Positions 1 to 8,290 of a stretch of DNA of 64,000 nucleotides are shown in pieces. The notes beneath the pieces were generated by a model. The model saw only the letters and a program-made list of their open reading frames with translations, was not told the origin of the DNA and did no database searches. This DNA is from Candidatus Hodarchaeum mangrovi (GTDB taxonomy: Archaea > Asgardarchaeota > Heimdallarchaeia > Hodarchaeales > Hodarchaeaceae): the NCBI GenBank assembly GCA_016839515.1, contig JAEOUE010000127.1, positions 1-64,000 of the forward strand, in the 5' to 3' direction. Every line of letters starts with the position of its first letter. Positions within the stretch are counted from its first letter, which is position 1. A program made the translations under genes and the position numbers.

Positions 1-542
1 TCTAACCATTTTATTCCATCATGCATTTGCCCTACAATATAATTAATTCTACTTTCAGTCAATTTTTCATAAGGTCCTACTGAAACATCGATACTGAAGG
101 TTGGGATTCCTCCTTCAAGGTCACTTGCTACTTGATACCATTTTGCATGTGAACAACAGATATGATCTTGCCACATAAAATCAGGTTTTGGAAATTCTTT
201 GGAGAATTGCGGCCAAGCGTACTTATTAAGAATAACTGACCCCCAATAATTACGCATGTAAGAACAAAGATCTCTAGCAAAACCTTTTGTTTCAATAGCT
301 TCTTGACATTCCAACGCAAAATCTTTATTAAATGCTACAGTTGCTCCATAAGGTTCACCCGTTAAACACCATACGTCCTCACCTAAACCAGAAGGTATTG
401 CGTCGAAAGACCATGCACCGCCTGCCCAGCGAATTCCTCCTTTATCATGAGCTTCTGCGAAGTCTTTATAATAATTCTCACGAAGTGTTTTTGCTTTTCC
501 CCAACTTTTTAATTTTTCAGTAGGATATTTTGCTGTACTCAT
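1..542 (-). CDS. bcrB: benzoyl-CoA reductase subunit B-like (2-hydroxyacyl-CoA dehydratase family), partial at window edge
   Basis: The N-terminal 180 residues are present and the rest lies left of the window. I see the stretches [20 protein letters not shown] and [20 protein letters not shown] and a CCSHAKWYQ cysteine site, which fit the BcrB/BzdO subunit of class I benzoyl-CoA reductase. In the family, BcrB and BcrC together bind the aromatic thioester and a [4Fe-4S] cluster, and BcrA/BcrD supply electrons driven by ATP. The start is ATG at 542, with AGGAGG a few bases upstream. The gene follows bcrC after 11 bases, the known bcrC-bcrB / bzdN-bzdO order. A generic 2-hydroxyacyl-CoA dehydratase subunit is the alternative; the rest of the benzoyl-CoA pathway nearby favours BcrB. 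Confidence 0.8.
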   Translation of the reverse strand, partial: MSTAKYPTEKLKSWGKAKTLRENYYKDFAEAHDKGGIRWAGGAWSFDAIPSGLGEDVWCLTGEPYGATVAFNKDFALECQEAIETKGFARDLCSYMRNYWGSVILNKYAWPQFSKEFPKPDFMWQDHICCSHAKWYQVASDLEGGIPTFSIDVSVGPYEKLTESRINYIVGQMHDGIKWL

Positions 543-553
543 CTTATTTCCTC

Positions 554-1705
554 CTAAAACAAGTCTTCTTCCCTCATTATTTCAAGAAACGCCTCCACAC
601 GGGTTTTAAACTGGCCAATTGGAACAGTTACATCAAATTCTAGAAATAAGGTTGTAAGTCCATTTTTTTCTAATTCTTCCTTTATTTTAGGGGTATCTAG
701 TTCGTGTGGATCACAAAACTTCTGTTGAATCAGTATTGCTCCTTGTACATCATACTCTTTACTCATCCGTAGAATATGATCAAGTCTAGTACGCTTTGGC
801 CAATCCTTACTTGGACAGGGTACACGTTTTACATACCGTTCCGCTATTGCAGTCATCAAGTCTTTAGATGAATTTATTTCCTCGTAAAAGTAACGGGTGC
901 CAGTACAATGGTCGTCGGTCACAAATGTAGCTCCCAGGTTTTCAACCATAGCTAAGAATTCTGTATCATCATCTTCACTCCCAATAATCATTAATCTTTC
1001 CCCAGGATGACCAATATCACGTACAGAGAGTTTTTGAAGAAGCGACTTCAATTCTCGATTATGTTCATGTTTATCAGTCATTTGACTTGATACAACCATA
1101 TACATGGCTTCTAAACCTTTAAGAGGAGGTTTAGGGGTTTTTCTAAGTTCATAAACTTGTTTCATCAAACGGCGGTTTTCATTCATTAGTTCAATTCCAC
1201 GTTTTAAATCCTCATCAGTAATAGGCCTCCCTATCCATTCCTCAACGGATTTTTTAAATTGAATTAACTCCTCTCGGAGATAGGGAATAGCGTGAGGACT
1301 CTGAACATGCATTGGATGGGGTAAATAATAACTAAATTCCGTTGGAATATGAAGATCCCAGCTTGTGTAGGCTTGTCTAATATGAAGACAGCTTTGAGCG
1401 ATCATAATGCCATCTAGGTATTCAAAACGACCTTTTAATCCTTGAGCGAGGCAATCCCGACAAAATGGACAGAACATAGCGAAAATATGAGGTTCTGTTA
1501 CATCTTGAGGTTCATGACTACCTAAAATCCGAACTGGAAGTATATTTGCAGCATATAGTATTTCTTCTGGTACATATGTGCAGAAATACCCCATTACTTT
1601 ACCTCCAGTCTTTTCTTTCCATGCTTTTGCATATTCATGACGGTCTGTATACCACTTTTCAAATTGATCAAAAATTCCTTTTTCTTCCATCTGTACAGTT
1701 ACCAT
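554..1705 (-). CDS. bcrC: benzoyl-CoA reductase subunit C-like (2-hydroxyacyl-CoA dehydratase family)
   Basis: 383 residues, the normal length of BcrC/BzdN. The N-terminal part has [20 protein letters not shown], the typical opening of the family's first half, then [13 protein letters not shown] and [12 protein letters not shown], which carry cysteines likely to bind an Fe-S cluster. C-terminal blocks ([30 protein letters not shown]) match the second alpha/beta half, where another cysteine contributes. Its role would be part of the catalytic BC half of ATP-dependent benzoyl-CoA reductase, reducing the ring to cyclohexa-1,5-diene-1-carbonyl-CoA in the cytoplasm. It is co-transcribed with the truncated bcrB. 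The activating ATPase subunits (BcrA/D) are not in the window and would be expected just beyond the left edge. A 2-hydroxyacyl-CoA dehydratase for another acyl-CoA is possible but less likely here. Confidence 0.82.
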   Translation of the reverse strand: MVTVQMEEKGIFDQFEKWYTDRHEYAKAWKEKTGGKVMGYFCTYVPEEILYAANILPVRILGSHEPQDVTEPHIFAMFCPFCRDCLAQGLKGRFEYLDGIMIAQSCLHIRQAYTSWDLHIPTEFSYYLPHPMHVQSPHAIPYLREELIQFKKSVEEWIGRPITDEDLKRGIELMNENRRLMKQVYELRKTPKPPLKGLEAMYMVVSSQMTDKHEHNRELKSLLQKLSVRDIGHPGERLMIIGSEDDDTEFLAMVENLGATFVTDDHCTGTRYFYEEINSSKDLMTAIAERYVKRVPCPSKDWPKRTRLDHILRMSKEYDVQGAILIQQKFCDPHELDTPKIKEELEKNGLTTLFLEFDVTVPIGQFKTRVEAFLEIMREEDLF

Positions 1706-1788
1706 AATCTACACACCTTTCATACAAATTGGTTCTTAACATAATTTTATTTTTCGCTTCTTTGAGAGTTTCACTTTGATATTAACTA

Positions 1789-2229
1789 TCAAAATTCTTT
1801 CATCAAGGTAATAAAGTTACTTTTAGTCATTTCTAATGTTCTAAAGAATTCTAATAAATCACTCGAAGTCCACTCGACACAGGTATAAACAATCTTGACA
1901 TTTTGGGACTTAAATTCCGTAAAAAGTTTATTTCCAAGTTGTTTTCCAATTCCTTTTGCAGTATGATCTGGATGCACTCCTAAAACTTCAATCCAACCTC
2001 CATTCTCAATACCAAAGAGCCAAGGGTGCACAGTCCCGATCATAAATCCTACTACTTGCCCTTGAATTTCAGCGACAAGGCTAATACTATTATTCTTCAA
2101 ATAATGCTTAATTTCAGACTTCCACATTGTTGGCCTAAAAACGCCTGTGATTCTTTTATCCATTTGAATAATTGGATCGATATCTGATTCCTTCATTTTT
2201 CTAATCTTAATAACATCATTCGTACCCAT
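1789..2229 (-). CDS. GNAT-family N-acetyltransferase
   Basis: 146 residues from the second ATG (an in-frame ATG lies five codons upstream at 2244). I prefer 2229 because GAGATGG precedes it and the IKIRKMKESD strand of the GNAT fold starts directly after. Features include VVGFMIGTV (beta4), the acetyl-CoA pyrophosphate loop region VLGVHPDHTAKGIGKQLGNKL with the Q/R-x-x-G-x-G/A-like GKQLG segment, and a C-terminal strand with VYTCVEWTSSDLLEFF. It transfers an acetyl group from acetyl-CoA to an amine; substrate unknown. It lies upstream of bcrC with an 83-base gap, so co-transcription is uncertain. Confidence 0.8.
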   Translation of the reverse strand: MGTNDVIKIRKMKESDIDPIIQMDKRITGVFRPTMWKSEIKHYLKNNSISLVAEIQGQVVGFMIGTVHPWLFGIENGGWIEVLGVHPDHTAKGIGKQLGNKLFTEFKSQNVKIVYTCVEWTSSDLLEFFRTLEMTKSNFITLMKEF

Positions 2230-2268
2230 AATTAACCATCTCAAGATGTCTTTCTTTGATTCATTGAT

Positions 2269-2472
2269 TCAATCAGAATTTTCTTTTAATTTTGATACGC
2301 GGATAATTTTAACCTTAGAATCAATCCAATTCTTCGGTAGATAAACACGACCAGTATTGCCACTCTGTTTCACTACTCTATCGATCATTTCAAACCCTTT
2401 AACGATAAACTCTGAATATAACTCTTCTACTGGTTCGCTCACGTTTTTCACCATATTTTTTATAGGTTTCAA
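2269..2472 (-). CDS. DUF2080-like small protein (transposon-associated, AbrB-like fold)
   Basis: 67 residues. The C-terminal half, VVKQSGNTGRVYLPKNWIDSKVKIIRV, resembles DUF2080 proteins, small archaeal proteins often encoded with IS605-type or other transposases and related to AbrB/SpoVT-type DNA binders (V-x-G-N-S/T-G-x-V-x-L-P is the usual core). No transposase is visible next to it, so it may be a domesticated or orphan copy. Translation could also start at the internal Met before DRVVKQSG, but the ATG at 2472 keeps a plausible N-terminal helix. It may be co-transcribed with the GNAT gene 39 bases downstream. Confidence 0.6.
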   Translation of the reverse strand: MKPIKNMVKNVSEPVEELYSEFIVKGFEMIDRVVKQSGNTGRVYLPKNWIDSKVKIIRVSKLKENSD

Positions 2473-2513
2473 CTGTTTTTCAGGGATTTTAGTGATTATT
2501 TAGCCCTCCGAGA

Positions 2514-2620
2514 TCTTATTGCTTTATAATTAGTATTACTATATATATAGATTGTGGCTGATGAGGATATACATTGTGATACCACTTATAAAGAAAATAT
2601 AATAATTCGCTCAGAAAGAG
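2514..2620. promoter_or_regulatory. divergent promoter region
   Basis: The roughly 200 bases between the DUF2080 gene (minus) and the MoaD-like gene (plus) are very AT-rich. They contain TATA-like stretches, notably ACTATATATATAG near 2539-2551 and CTTATAAAG near 2585-2593. The second could serve the plus-strand MoaD/oxidoreductase cluster and the first the minus-strand genes. This is a sequence-only prediction. Confidence 0.35.
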
Positions 2621-2674
2621 TTTCAAGCACAAAAAAACTGAAGAATAGGAATATTCATATTTAACATTTTAAGA

Positions 2675-2974
2675 ATGAGATTGAAAAACATGACCTCTGG
2701 AAAAATAGAAATAATTTTTCATGCAACCTTTAGTGAAATCACGAAAACCCGAAAAATCATGGAACCTATTAATGATGATTGTACCTTTGGAGAAATTTTA
2801 GAAATCTTAACAAGAAAATATGGGAATGACTTTAATAATGTGGTAAATCCACAAACAGGAAAAATTGCTAATGATATTTTAGTAATGATAAATGGAAAAG
2901 GTATCAGAGAAATTAATGAAAAAATTAGTCATGGAGATGTCTTGATCTTCACACTTCCTGTTGGTGGTGGTTAA
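2675..2974 (+). CDS. MoaD/ThiS-family ubiquitin-like sulfur carrier protein
   Basis: 99 residues with a beta-grasp pattern: EIIFHATFSEIT, then TFGEILEILTRKYG, then DILVMINGKGIREI...GDVLIFTLPVGGG. The C-terminal Gly-Gly is the feature that becomes a thiocarboxylate in MoaD, ThiS, Urm1 and archaeal SAMPs. Its place directly ahead of a tungsten oxidoreductase suggests it supplies the dithiolene sulfur of the tungstopterin cofactor. A general sulfur carrier or protein modifier (SAMP-like) is the alternative. The start may be ATG 2675 or ATG 2690; neither has a strong ribosome site. A 48-codon zinc-ribbon gene follows after 15 bases. Confidence 0.85.
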   Translation: MRLKNMTSGKIEIIFHATFSEITKTRKIMEPINDDCTFGEILEILTRKYGNDFNNVVNPQTGKIANDILVMINGKGIREINEKISHGDVLIFTLPVGGG

Positions 2975-2989
2975 TTAGATGGTGTTGTT

Positions 2990-3136
2990 ATGAATGAAGT
3001 TAGATGCTTAAATTGTTTGAAAAGATTTCCAATTGAACAAAATACTGAACTGGCTAAATGTCCCCAGTGTAATACCCAGTACCGGATCTCTTGGCCAAAA
3101 CCAGACCAACCTAAGATTCGTGGGCTCGCAAAATAA
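2990..3136 (+). CDS. 48-residue zinc-ribbon protein
   Basis: A short gene starting at ATG 2990 (MNEVRCLNCLKRF...). It has two CxxC knuckles, CLNC and CPQC, about 20 residues apart, typical of a single rubredoxin/zinc-ribbon unit, and ends ...PKIRGLAK. It sits 15 bases after the MoaD-like gene and 18 bases before the tungsten oxidoreductase, all on the same strand, so it is probably part of that operon. Its function is not known. It could be a small metal-binding accessory or electron-carrier-like protein. Confidence 0.65.
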   Translation: MNEVRCLNCLKRFPIEQNTELAKCPQCNTQYRISWPKPDQPKIRGLAK

Positions 3137-3154
3137 TCATTAGAGGCGTTTATA

Positions 3155-5047
3155 ATGGTTTGGAATAGAAAGATTGCTCATATTGATTTAACTTCAAAGT
3201 CAATTAATATCAAATCTGTCCCTAAATCGCTCCGAAAACAATTCCTTGGAGGAAGAGGCATCAATATGTATTATTTATATTCTCTCCTTCCTGCTGGAGT
3301 TAACGCATTAGGACCTGATAATGTTTTACTCATTGGTACTGGATTGTTAACTGGAATTCCTGCACTTGGTGCTGGAAGATGCGATATCGCAGCAAAATCT
3401 CCTCTAACTGGAGCTATAGGGGATTCAAACATAGGTGGATTCTTTGCTCCAGAATTAAGGTTTGCTGGATTTGACCATTTGATAATTACTGGAAAAGCAA
3501 CAAATCCTAGTTATATCTGGATAACTAATGGAGTAGTAGAAATCCGAGACGCTATTCACCTATGGGGAAAGGATACTTTTGAAACTCAAAACCTCATTCG
3601 ATCAGATCATAATGATGAACAAATTAAGAGTTTGGTTATTGGAGAAGCAGGAGAAAATCTTGTTCGTTATGCAAACGTAAGAACAGGAATGAAGAATGCT
3701 GCTGGTCGTACTGGAATGGGATGTATTATGGGTTCAAAAAACTTGAAGGCAATAGCGACTCGTGGAACATTGGACTTAGAATTTACTTTTCCTGATCAGC
3801 TACTCGATTATTGTTCAGATATGAACAATATGATCACAGGATCTCGCTGGGCTAGGGCACAATCAAAATGGGGGACACTCATCATCTATAGTAATACCAA
3901 CACCACTGGATTGATACGAACACGGAACTTTCAGCTTAATCGACTTGAAAACGGTGAAAATTTAGAACCTGAAGTGATGGATGAATATACAATTGGGATG
4001 TCAGGATGTTACGGATGTAGTGTTCATTGTCGTCATCGATATATATTAAAAGAAGGACCGTATGCTCCTATTTTTGGAGAAGGACCGGAATATACTTCAC
4101 TTGGCGCCTTTGGAACAATGGTTGACTGTAAAAAGATGGAAACTATTCTAATTGCTAATCATCTTGTGAACAAATATGGTATTGATACTTTGGAAATTGG
4201 GGGAATTATTGCCTGGATTATGGAACTCTATGAAAAAAATATTTTATCTGAAAAGATGATTGATGGATTGGATCTGTCCTGGGGAAACGAAGAAGTAATC
4301 TATGAACTTATTAAGAGAATTAGCAGAAGAGAAGGTTTTTTAGGAAATATGCTTGCTGATGGATTCTTACATTCCATTGAAAAAATTGGAAAGCAATCAG
4401 AATATTATGCCATGCAAATTAAAGGTATGAGTAATTTGCATTCTGATGAACGTCCTACACCGAGTTTAGCATTAGGAATAGCAACATCAACACGAGGTGC
4501 GGATCATTTAAGAAGTAGACCTGCAATTGATCTGTATGGACTCCCAGAGGAACTCTTAGAAGAGATATATGGAGCACCTATGTCTTCAGATTACACCTCA
4601 TATGAAGGAAAAAGTCATATGGTATGGTGGCAAGAATTATTATATGCAGTAACTGATTCAATTGGAACATGTAAGTTTCAAACAGTTTTTTGTGCAGTAC
4701 ATGCACCCAAATTCGAAGAATTTTCTAAGCTCATTGATCTAGCTACTGGTTTGAAGATTTCAAAACCCTCGCTTATGGAAATTGGCGAAAGGATAGTAAC
4801 AATTGAACGAATGTTTAATAATCGAGAAGGGTTTACTAGAAAAGATGATAAATTGCCAGAACGTTTCTTTAAAGAACCAACACCGTTAGGTTTTCCAATA
4901 GTTAAAGGGAAAAAGATCGAAAAAGAAAAATTTACTAAAATGCTTGATGAATATTATCACTTGCATGGATGGAATATCAATGGTATTCCTAGCAAGGAAA
5001 CTCTTAGGAAGCTTGGAATAGAAAATAATCAACAAATAAAGGTATAA
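3155..5047 (+). CDS. aor: tungsten-containing aldehyde:ferredoxin oxidoreductase family protein
   Basis: 630 residues, normal for AOR. The N-terminal AOR domain (FLGGRGINMYYLY, GTGLLTGIPALGAGRCDIAAKSP) binds tungstopterin. The [4Fe-4S] cysteines are C285, C288 and C292 (SGCYGCSVHC) plus C506 (DSIGTCKF). E312 (GPEYTSLG) and the RGADHL block (residues 447-452) match active-site positions of AOR/FOR enzymes. It oxidises an aldehyde to the acid, or in reverse reduces an acid, coupled to ferredoxin. The partner is the adjacent four-cluster ferredoxin, as in the AorA/AorB pair of denitrifying aromatic degraders. BamB of class II benzoyl-CoA reductase belongs to the same superfamily, but the GADH block argues for an aldehyde-type enzyme. 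Substrate is unknown; an aromatic aldehyde fits the neighbourhood. Confidence 0.92.
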   Translation: MVWNRKIAHIDLTSKSINIKSVPKSLRKQFLGGRGINMYYLYSLLPAGVNALGPDNVLLIGTGLLTGIPALGAGRCDIAAKSPLTGAIGDSNIGGFFAPELRFAGFDHLIITGKATNPSYIWITNGVVEIRDAIHLWGKDTFETQNLIRSDHNDEQIKSLVIGEAGENLVRYANVRTGMKNAAGRTGMGCIMGSKNLKAIATRGTLDLEFTFPDQLLDYCSDMNNMITGSRWARAQSKWGTLIIYSNTNTTGLIRTRNFQLNRLENGENLEPEVMDEYTIGMSGCYGCSVHCRHRYILKEGPYAPIFGEGPEYTSLGAFGTMVDCKKMETILIANHLVNKYGIDTLEIGGIIAWIMELYEKNILSEKMIDGLDLSWGNEEVIYELIKRISRREGFLGNMLADGFLHSIEKIGKQSEYYAMQIKGMSNLHSDERPTPSLALGIATSTRGADHLRSRPAIDLYGLPEELLEEIYGAPMSSDYTSYEGKSHMVWWQELLYAVTDSIGTCKFQTVFCAVHAPKFEEFSKLIDLATGLKISKPSLMEIGERIVTIERMFNNREGFTRKDDKLPERFFKEPTPLGFPIVKGKKIEKEKFTKMLDEYYHLHGWNINGIPSKETLRKLGIENNQQIKV

Positions 5048-5062
5048 ATTGGAGAAGTTAGT

Positions 5063-5548
5063 ATGAAGAAATTTCTATTTGTCAATCCTGAGAAGTGTTC
5101 TGGATGTCGTATATGTGAAATAGTTTGTTCACTTCATCATGAGAAAGTGTGTAATCCCGTACATGCAAGAATACAAGTGATCAAATGGGAAAGCTCTGGC
5201 TTATATATACCCATGGTATGTCAACAGTGCGAAGATCCAATTTGTGAAATAGTTTGTCCGATGAACGCGGTACATAGAGACGAAAAGACTGGAGCAATAC
5301 TTATTGATCATGAATTATGTGTTGGATGTAAGCTATGTGTAACCCATTGTCCTTTTGGTGGGGTAATATTAGGCATAGACGGACAAATTAAGAAATGTGA
5401 TCTTTGTGATGGAGATCCAATATGCGTAAAGAATTGCGAACCAAATGCACTCCAATTTATTGATGCAACAACAATTAACTTCTTAAAACGTAAAGCTGCT
5501 GCCCAAAAATTTTCAGATCTAATGCAGAAATTGTTATCAGCGACTTAG
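5063..5548 (+). CDS. polyferredoxin, 4 x [4Fe-4S], electron-transfer subunit of the tungsten oxidoreductase
   Basis: 161 residues of the HycB/DmsB/AorA type. Sixteen cysteines lie in four groups: CSGCRICEIVC, CQQCEDPICEIVC, CVGCKLCVTHC and CDLCDGDPICVKNC, enough for four [4Fe-4S] clusters. It lies 15 bases after aor on the same strand, so it is most likely the small electron-transfer subunit passing electrons between the tungsten enzyme and ferredoxin or another carrier. The stop codon overlaps that of the convergent HdrD-like gene by a few bases. Confidence 0.88.
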   Translation: MKKFLFVNPEKCSGCRICEIVCSLHHEKVCNPVHARIQVIKWESSGLYIPMVCQQCEDPICEIVCPMNAVHRDEKTGAILIDHELCVGCKLCVTHCPFGGVILGIDGQIKKCDLCDGDPICVKNCEPNALQFIDATTINFLKRKAAAQKFSDLMQKLLSAT

Positions 5549-7092
5549 GATTTTTCAGGACTCATTATCAAAGCAGATTCAATTATTTCTGTAATATCAT
5601 TAACCTGAAGTGGAACAGCATTTCTTTTTGCAGTGATTCTAAAATTCATTTGACATAATGGACAGGCTGTTGTTAATATGTCGATGTTCAATGGTATAAA
5701 ATCTTCATTTAGTCTGGTTGAAGCAGAATCTAGACTGATATTATGATTATAATTCCATAATCCTCCTCCACCTCCACAACAACGTGCCTGGGATTTATTG
5801 AGACTCATTTCTATTATTTTGAGATTCGGGATCGATTTCAATATATTCCGGGGTGAATCATAAACACCACAGTGCCTACCAAGTGAACATGGATCGTGGT
5901 ATGTGATTTTATTGTTTATTGGATTAAAATCAAATTGTTTATGGTTTATTTTTTCTTCAATAAACTGGGATGAGTGAAGAATTTCACATGGAAGATGTAT
6001 GTTCGCTATCTCTGGGTAAAGTTTTGTGAATGTATAATAGCATCCTGAGCATGGAGTGATTAATGTTTTAATACCAATTTTTCTAATTATTTTGGCTACA
6101 TCTTGAGCCACTTTTTCTGCTTCTTTCCATAATCCTGAAGAAAATAATACATAACCACAACATCCTTCATTCCTTTCTAAATTTGTAAAATCAGCCTTCA
6201 ATTTTTTTAACAAATTATAAAAGGCTAGAGCTGTTTGAGGGGTACGATAAGATACCATACATCCCGTCCAATAGAGAATTTCAGGTTTATCAGGCAATTT
6301 TCGCTTAGGGACATTCTTCAACCAGGCAAAACGTTTTTCAAAGGATGTTCCTGCTGGATCTCCCGTAGCTTTGATATTTTCTGCAATGGTATGAAACACT
6401 TCTGGAGCTAATCGTTTTTCAGCAATAATTTGCCTCATACAAGTAATTGCCTTGTGAAGATCTACTTGTTCAAAACACTCGCTAAAACAGTTACCACACT
6501 TACTACAGGCATAAATTACGTCAATTATTTTTTGGGAAAGCTCTAGATCTCCTTTAATCAAGCCTCTAATTAAGAGGAACCTTCCTTTTGCAGACCATGT
6601 TTCAATTCCCTTGTAAAAAGGAGTAATAGTGCAATATCCTCCACAGATATCATTTTGCATACATTTGGTTAAATTTGATTCTGACAACATCAATTGTAAA
6701 GCCAAAGAAATGTTATTGTAGGTACTCTGTATATTCTTATTCATCTTATATATTAGAGAATCTCTAAGAATCCTTAGTTCCTCTGATCTCAGATTAATTT
6801 CAGGTTTAATGACATCATCTATGAGGATTTTTACTTTATTATTTTCACTACAAGTTTTAATATTACTTGCATTTCTACTTATCAAGGTAATATTTTGATT
6901 TTTGGCCCACTCAGAGAATTTAAGAGAATTTCCTACTTGATCAATCCTCACGACAATGTCAGGTAAAGAGATGGCCCCTCTAGAATATATTTTCTTGAAT
7001 GAATATACATATCTATCCTCGATATCAGTTAAAACTTGCCAATTTTCAAAAAATTCCCTTAGTTGTGCAGTAGTTTCATTCGTTGATTTCAT
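5545..7092 (-). CDS. HdrD/GlcF-like Fe-S oxidoreductase with two CCG domains
   Basis: 515 residues. The first 140 show no clear domain. Two ferredoxin-type cysteine groups follow (CMQNDICGGYC... and CSKCGNCFSEC), then two CCG repeats: TGCMVSY...EGCCGYVLFSSG with PCSGCYYTF, and DPCSLGRHCGVYD...RCCGGGGGLWNYN with CPLCQMNF. This is the layout of HdrD, GlcF and BamD-type proteins that pass electrons to or from quinones, disulfides or flavoproteins. It is convergent with the polyferredoxin gene and shares a 4-base overlap with it. Together with aor it may form an electron-transfer unit for aromatic or fatty-acid metabolism. The exact electron partner cannot be told. Confidence 0.82.
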   Translation of the reverse strand: MKSTNETTAQLREFFENWQVLTDIEDRYVYSFKKIYSRGAISLPDIVVRIDQVGNSLKFSEWAKNQNITLISRNASNIKTCSENNKVKILIDDVIKPEINLRSEELRILRDSLIYKMNKNIQSTYNNISLALQLMLSESNLTKCMQNDICGGYCTITPFYKGIETWSAKGRFLLIRGLIKGDLELSQKIIDVIYACSKCGNCFSECFEQVDLHKAITCMRQIIAEKRLAPEVFHTIAENIKATGDPAGTSFEKRFAWLKNVPKRKLPDKPEILYWTGCMVSYRTPQTALAFYNLLKKLKADFTNLERNEGCCGYVLFSSGLWKEAEKVAQDVAKIIRKIGIKTLITPCSGCYYTFTKLYPEIANIHLPCEILHSSQFIEEKINHKQFDFNPINNKITYHDPCSLGRHCGVYDSPRNILKSIPNLKIIEMSLNKSQARCCGGGGGLWNYNHNISLDSASTRLNEDFIPLNIDILTTACPLCQMNFRITAKRNAVPLQVNDITEIIESALIMSPEKS

Positions 7093-7479
7093 TATAATTA
7101 CTCAACATTTATTTACTTTAGATACACATTTAACATGATTTTTTAATGTTAAGGATTAAAGGTTATTGATTTTCTACATTTCTAGCACGGTTATCGAAGC
7201 GAAATATTATTCCGTGTTATGCCCACTCAATATGGCTATTTATATGAAATTTTTAGTCGATAAATGTCGTTAACGAAGGATTTGAGGATAGAATTATATA
7301 TAAACTATACTCAAATTTTAATTGTAGTATTTCAATTAAACTTTTTCATGACACTAGCGTTCTATTTTCAAGTCCATTCAGAATTAAATGAGTCAGAACT
7401 AGAGTTTGGTGTCAATGTTAATCATTGATTATGCTAATTATTCAACAGTTAATTTAGCTAATGATATGGTGATGAAAAA
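7093..7479. promoter_or_regulatory. 387-base intergenic region with candidate promoter of the aromatic operon
   Basis: No gene is visible here. A good TATA-like element, TTATATATAAA, lies at 7294-7304. It is about 175 bases ahead of the dch start, so if used it gives a long leader. The minus-strand HdrD-like gene also starts from this gap. Several ATTGA/TTAAT-rich stretches occur, but no clear palindrome or operator. Confidence 0.4.
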
Positions 7480-8247
7480 TTGAGCAATGATTTAATTTTG
7501 GTTGAAAAAAAGGATTACATCGGGAAAATAATTTTTAACAACGGTTCGTTAAATATTTTAAATATTGCAATGATGGAAAAGATCAATAAGACCCTAGATG
7601 ATTTTTTAACAGATACTACTCTCAAAGTGATTGTAATTACTCACCAAGGAAAATCATTTTCAGCAGGAGTAGATGTAGGTGAACATATGGGAGATTTAGC
7701 TAATAAAATGCTAAATGTCTTTCATGGAATATTTAAAAGATTAAATCGAGTTAAAATTCCTACAGTTGCATGTGTTGGAGGAGCTGCTTTAGGTGGGGGT
7801 TGTGAAATAGCTGCGTTTTGCGACATTGTATTAGCTTCTGATAGAGCTAAGTTTGGAAATCCTGAAATAAAAGTAGGTGTGTTTCCACCAGTATCCGCAG
7901 TTATTTTTCCTATGATCCTTGGTGAAAAAAAGGCATATGAACTTATTTTACAAGGGGAAATTATAAATGCTGAAGAAGCACATAGAATAGGTCTTGTAAA
8001 TCATGTTTTCCCCTTAGAATCATTTGAAAAAGAAGTATCAGCATTCCTAGAAAGATTTAGTAAATTAAGTAGAGTTGTATTGCAATACACTAAAACAGCT
8101 ACCAAATTAAATATGGATTTTAATTTTGATGAGAAATTAGATAAAGTTGAAGATCTTTATCTTAATCAGCTAATGAAGACATTTGATGCAAATGAAGGAT
8201 TAAAAGCCTTTGTTGAAAAACGTCCTCCCAACTGGGAGAATCGATAA
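7480..8247 (+). CDS. dch: cyclohexa-1,5-dienecarbonyl-CoA hydratase (crotonase family)
   Basis: 255 residues. Crotonase oxyanion-hole segments are GKSFSAGVDVGEHMGD and GGAALGGGCEIAAFCDIVLA. The block GNPEIKVGVFPPVSAVIFP replaces the usual GxPGxGGTQRL of ordinary enoyl-CoA hydratases; that variant is characteristic of dienoyl-CoA hydratases (Dch/BzdW) of anaerobic benzoate degradation. It adds water to cyclohexa-1,5-diene-1-carbonyl-CoA, giving 6-hydroxycyclohex-1-ene-1-carbonyl-CoA. The start is TTG at 7480, placed by GGTGATG upstream and by the normal domain start. It leads the operon dch-had-thiolase-fusion-oah-thiolase, with 43 bases to had. Confidence 0.85.
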   Translation: MSNDLILVEKKDYIGKIIFNNGSLNILNIAMMEKINKTLDDFLTDTTLKVIVITHQGKSFSAGVDVGEHMGDLANKMLNVFHGIFKRLNRVKIPTVACVGGAALGGGCEIAAFCDIVLASDRAKFGNPEIKVGVFPPVSAVIFPMILGEKKAYELILQGEIINAEEAHRIGLVNHVFPLESFEKEVSAFLERFSKLSRVVLQYTKTATKLNMDFNFDEKLDKVEDLYLNQLMKTFDANEGLKAFVEKRPPNWENR

Positions 8248-8290
8248 CAATATTTATAGAAATAAATGTCACAGGAAGTTGTGAATAGAT

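Noticed and set aside
2269..2472. Insertion sequence around the DUF2080 gene
   Set aside because: No transposase frame, terminal inverted repeats or target duplication are visible nearby.
3155..5548. AOR plus ferredoxin read as BamB-BamC of class II benzoyl-CoA reductase
   Set aside because: The RGADHL block and overall pattern match aldehyde oxidoreductases better than BamB, and the class I reductase genes are present. Kept only as an alternative.
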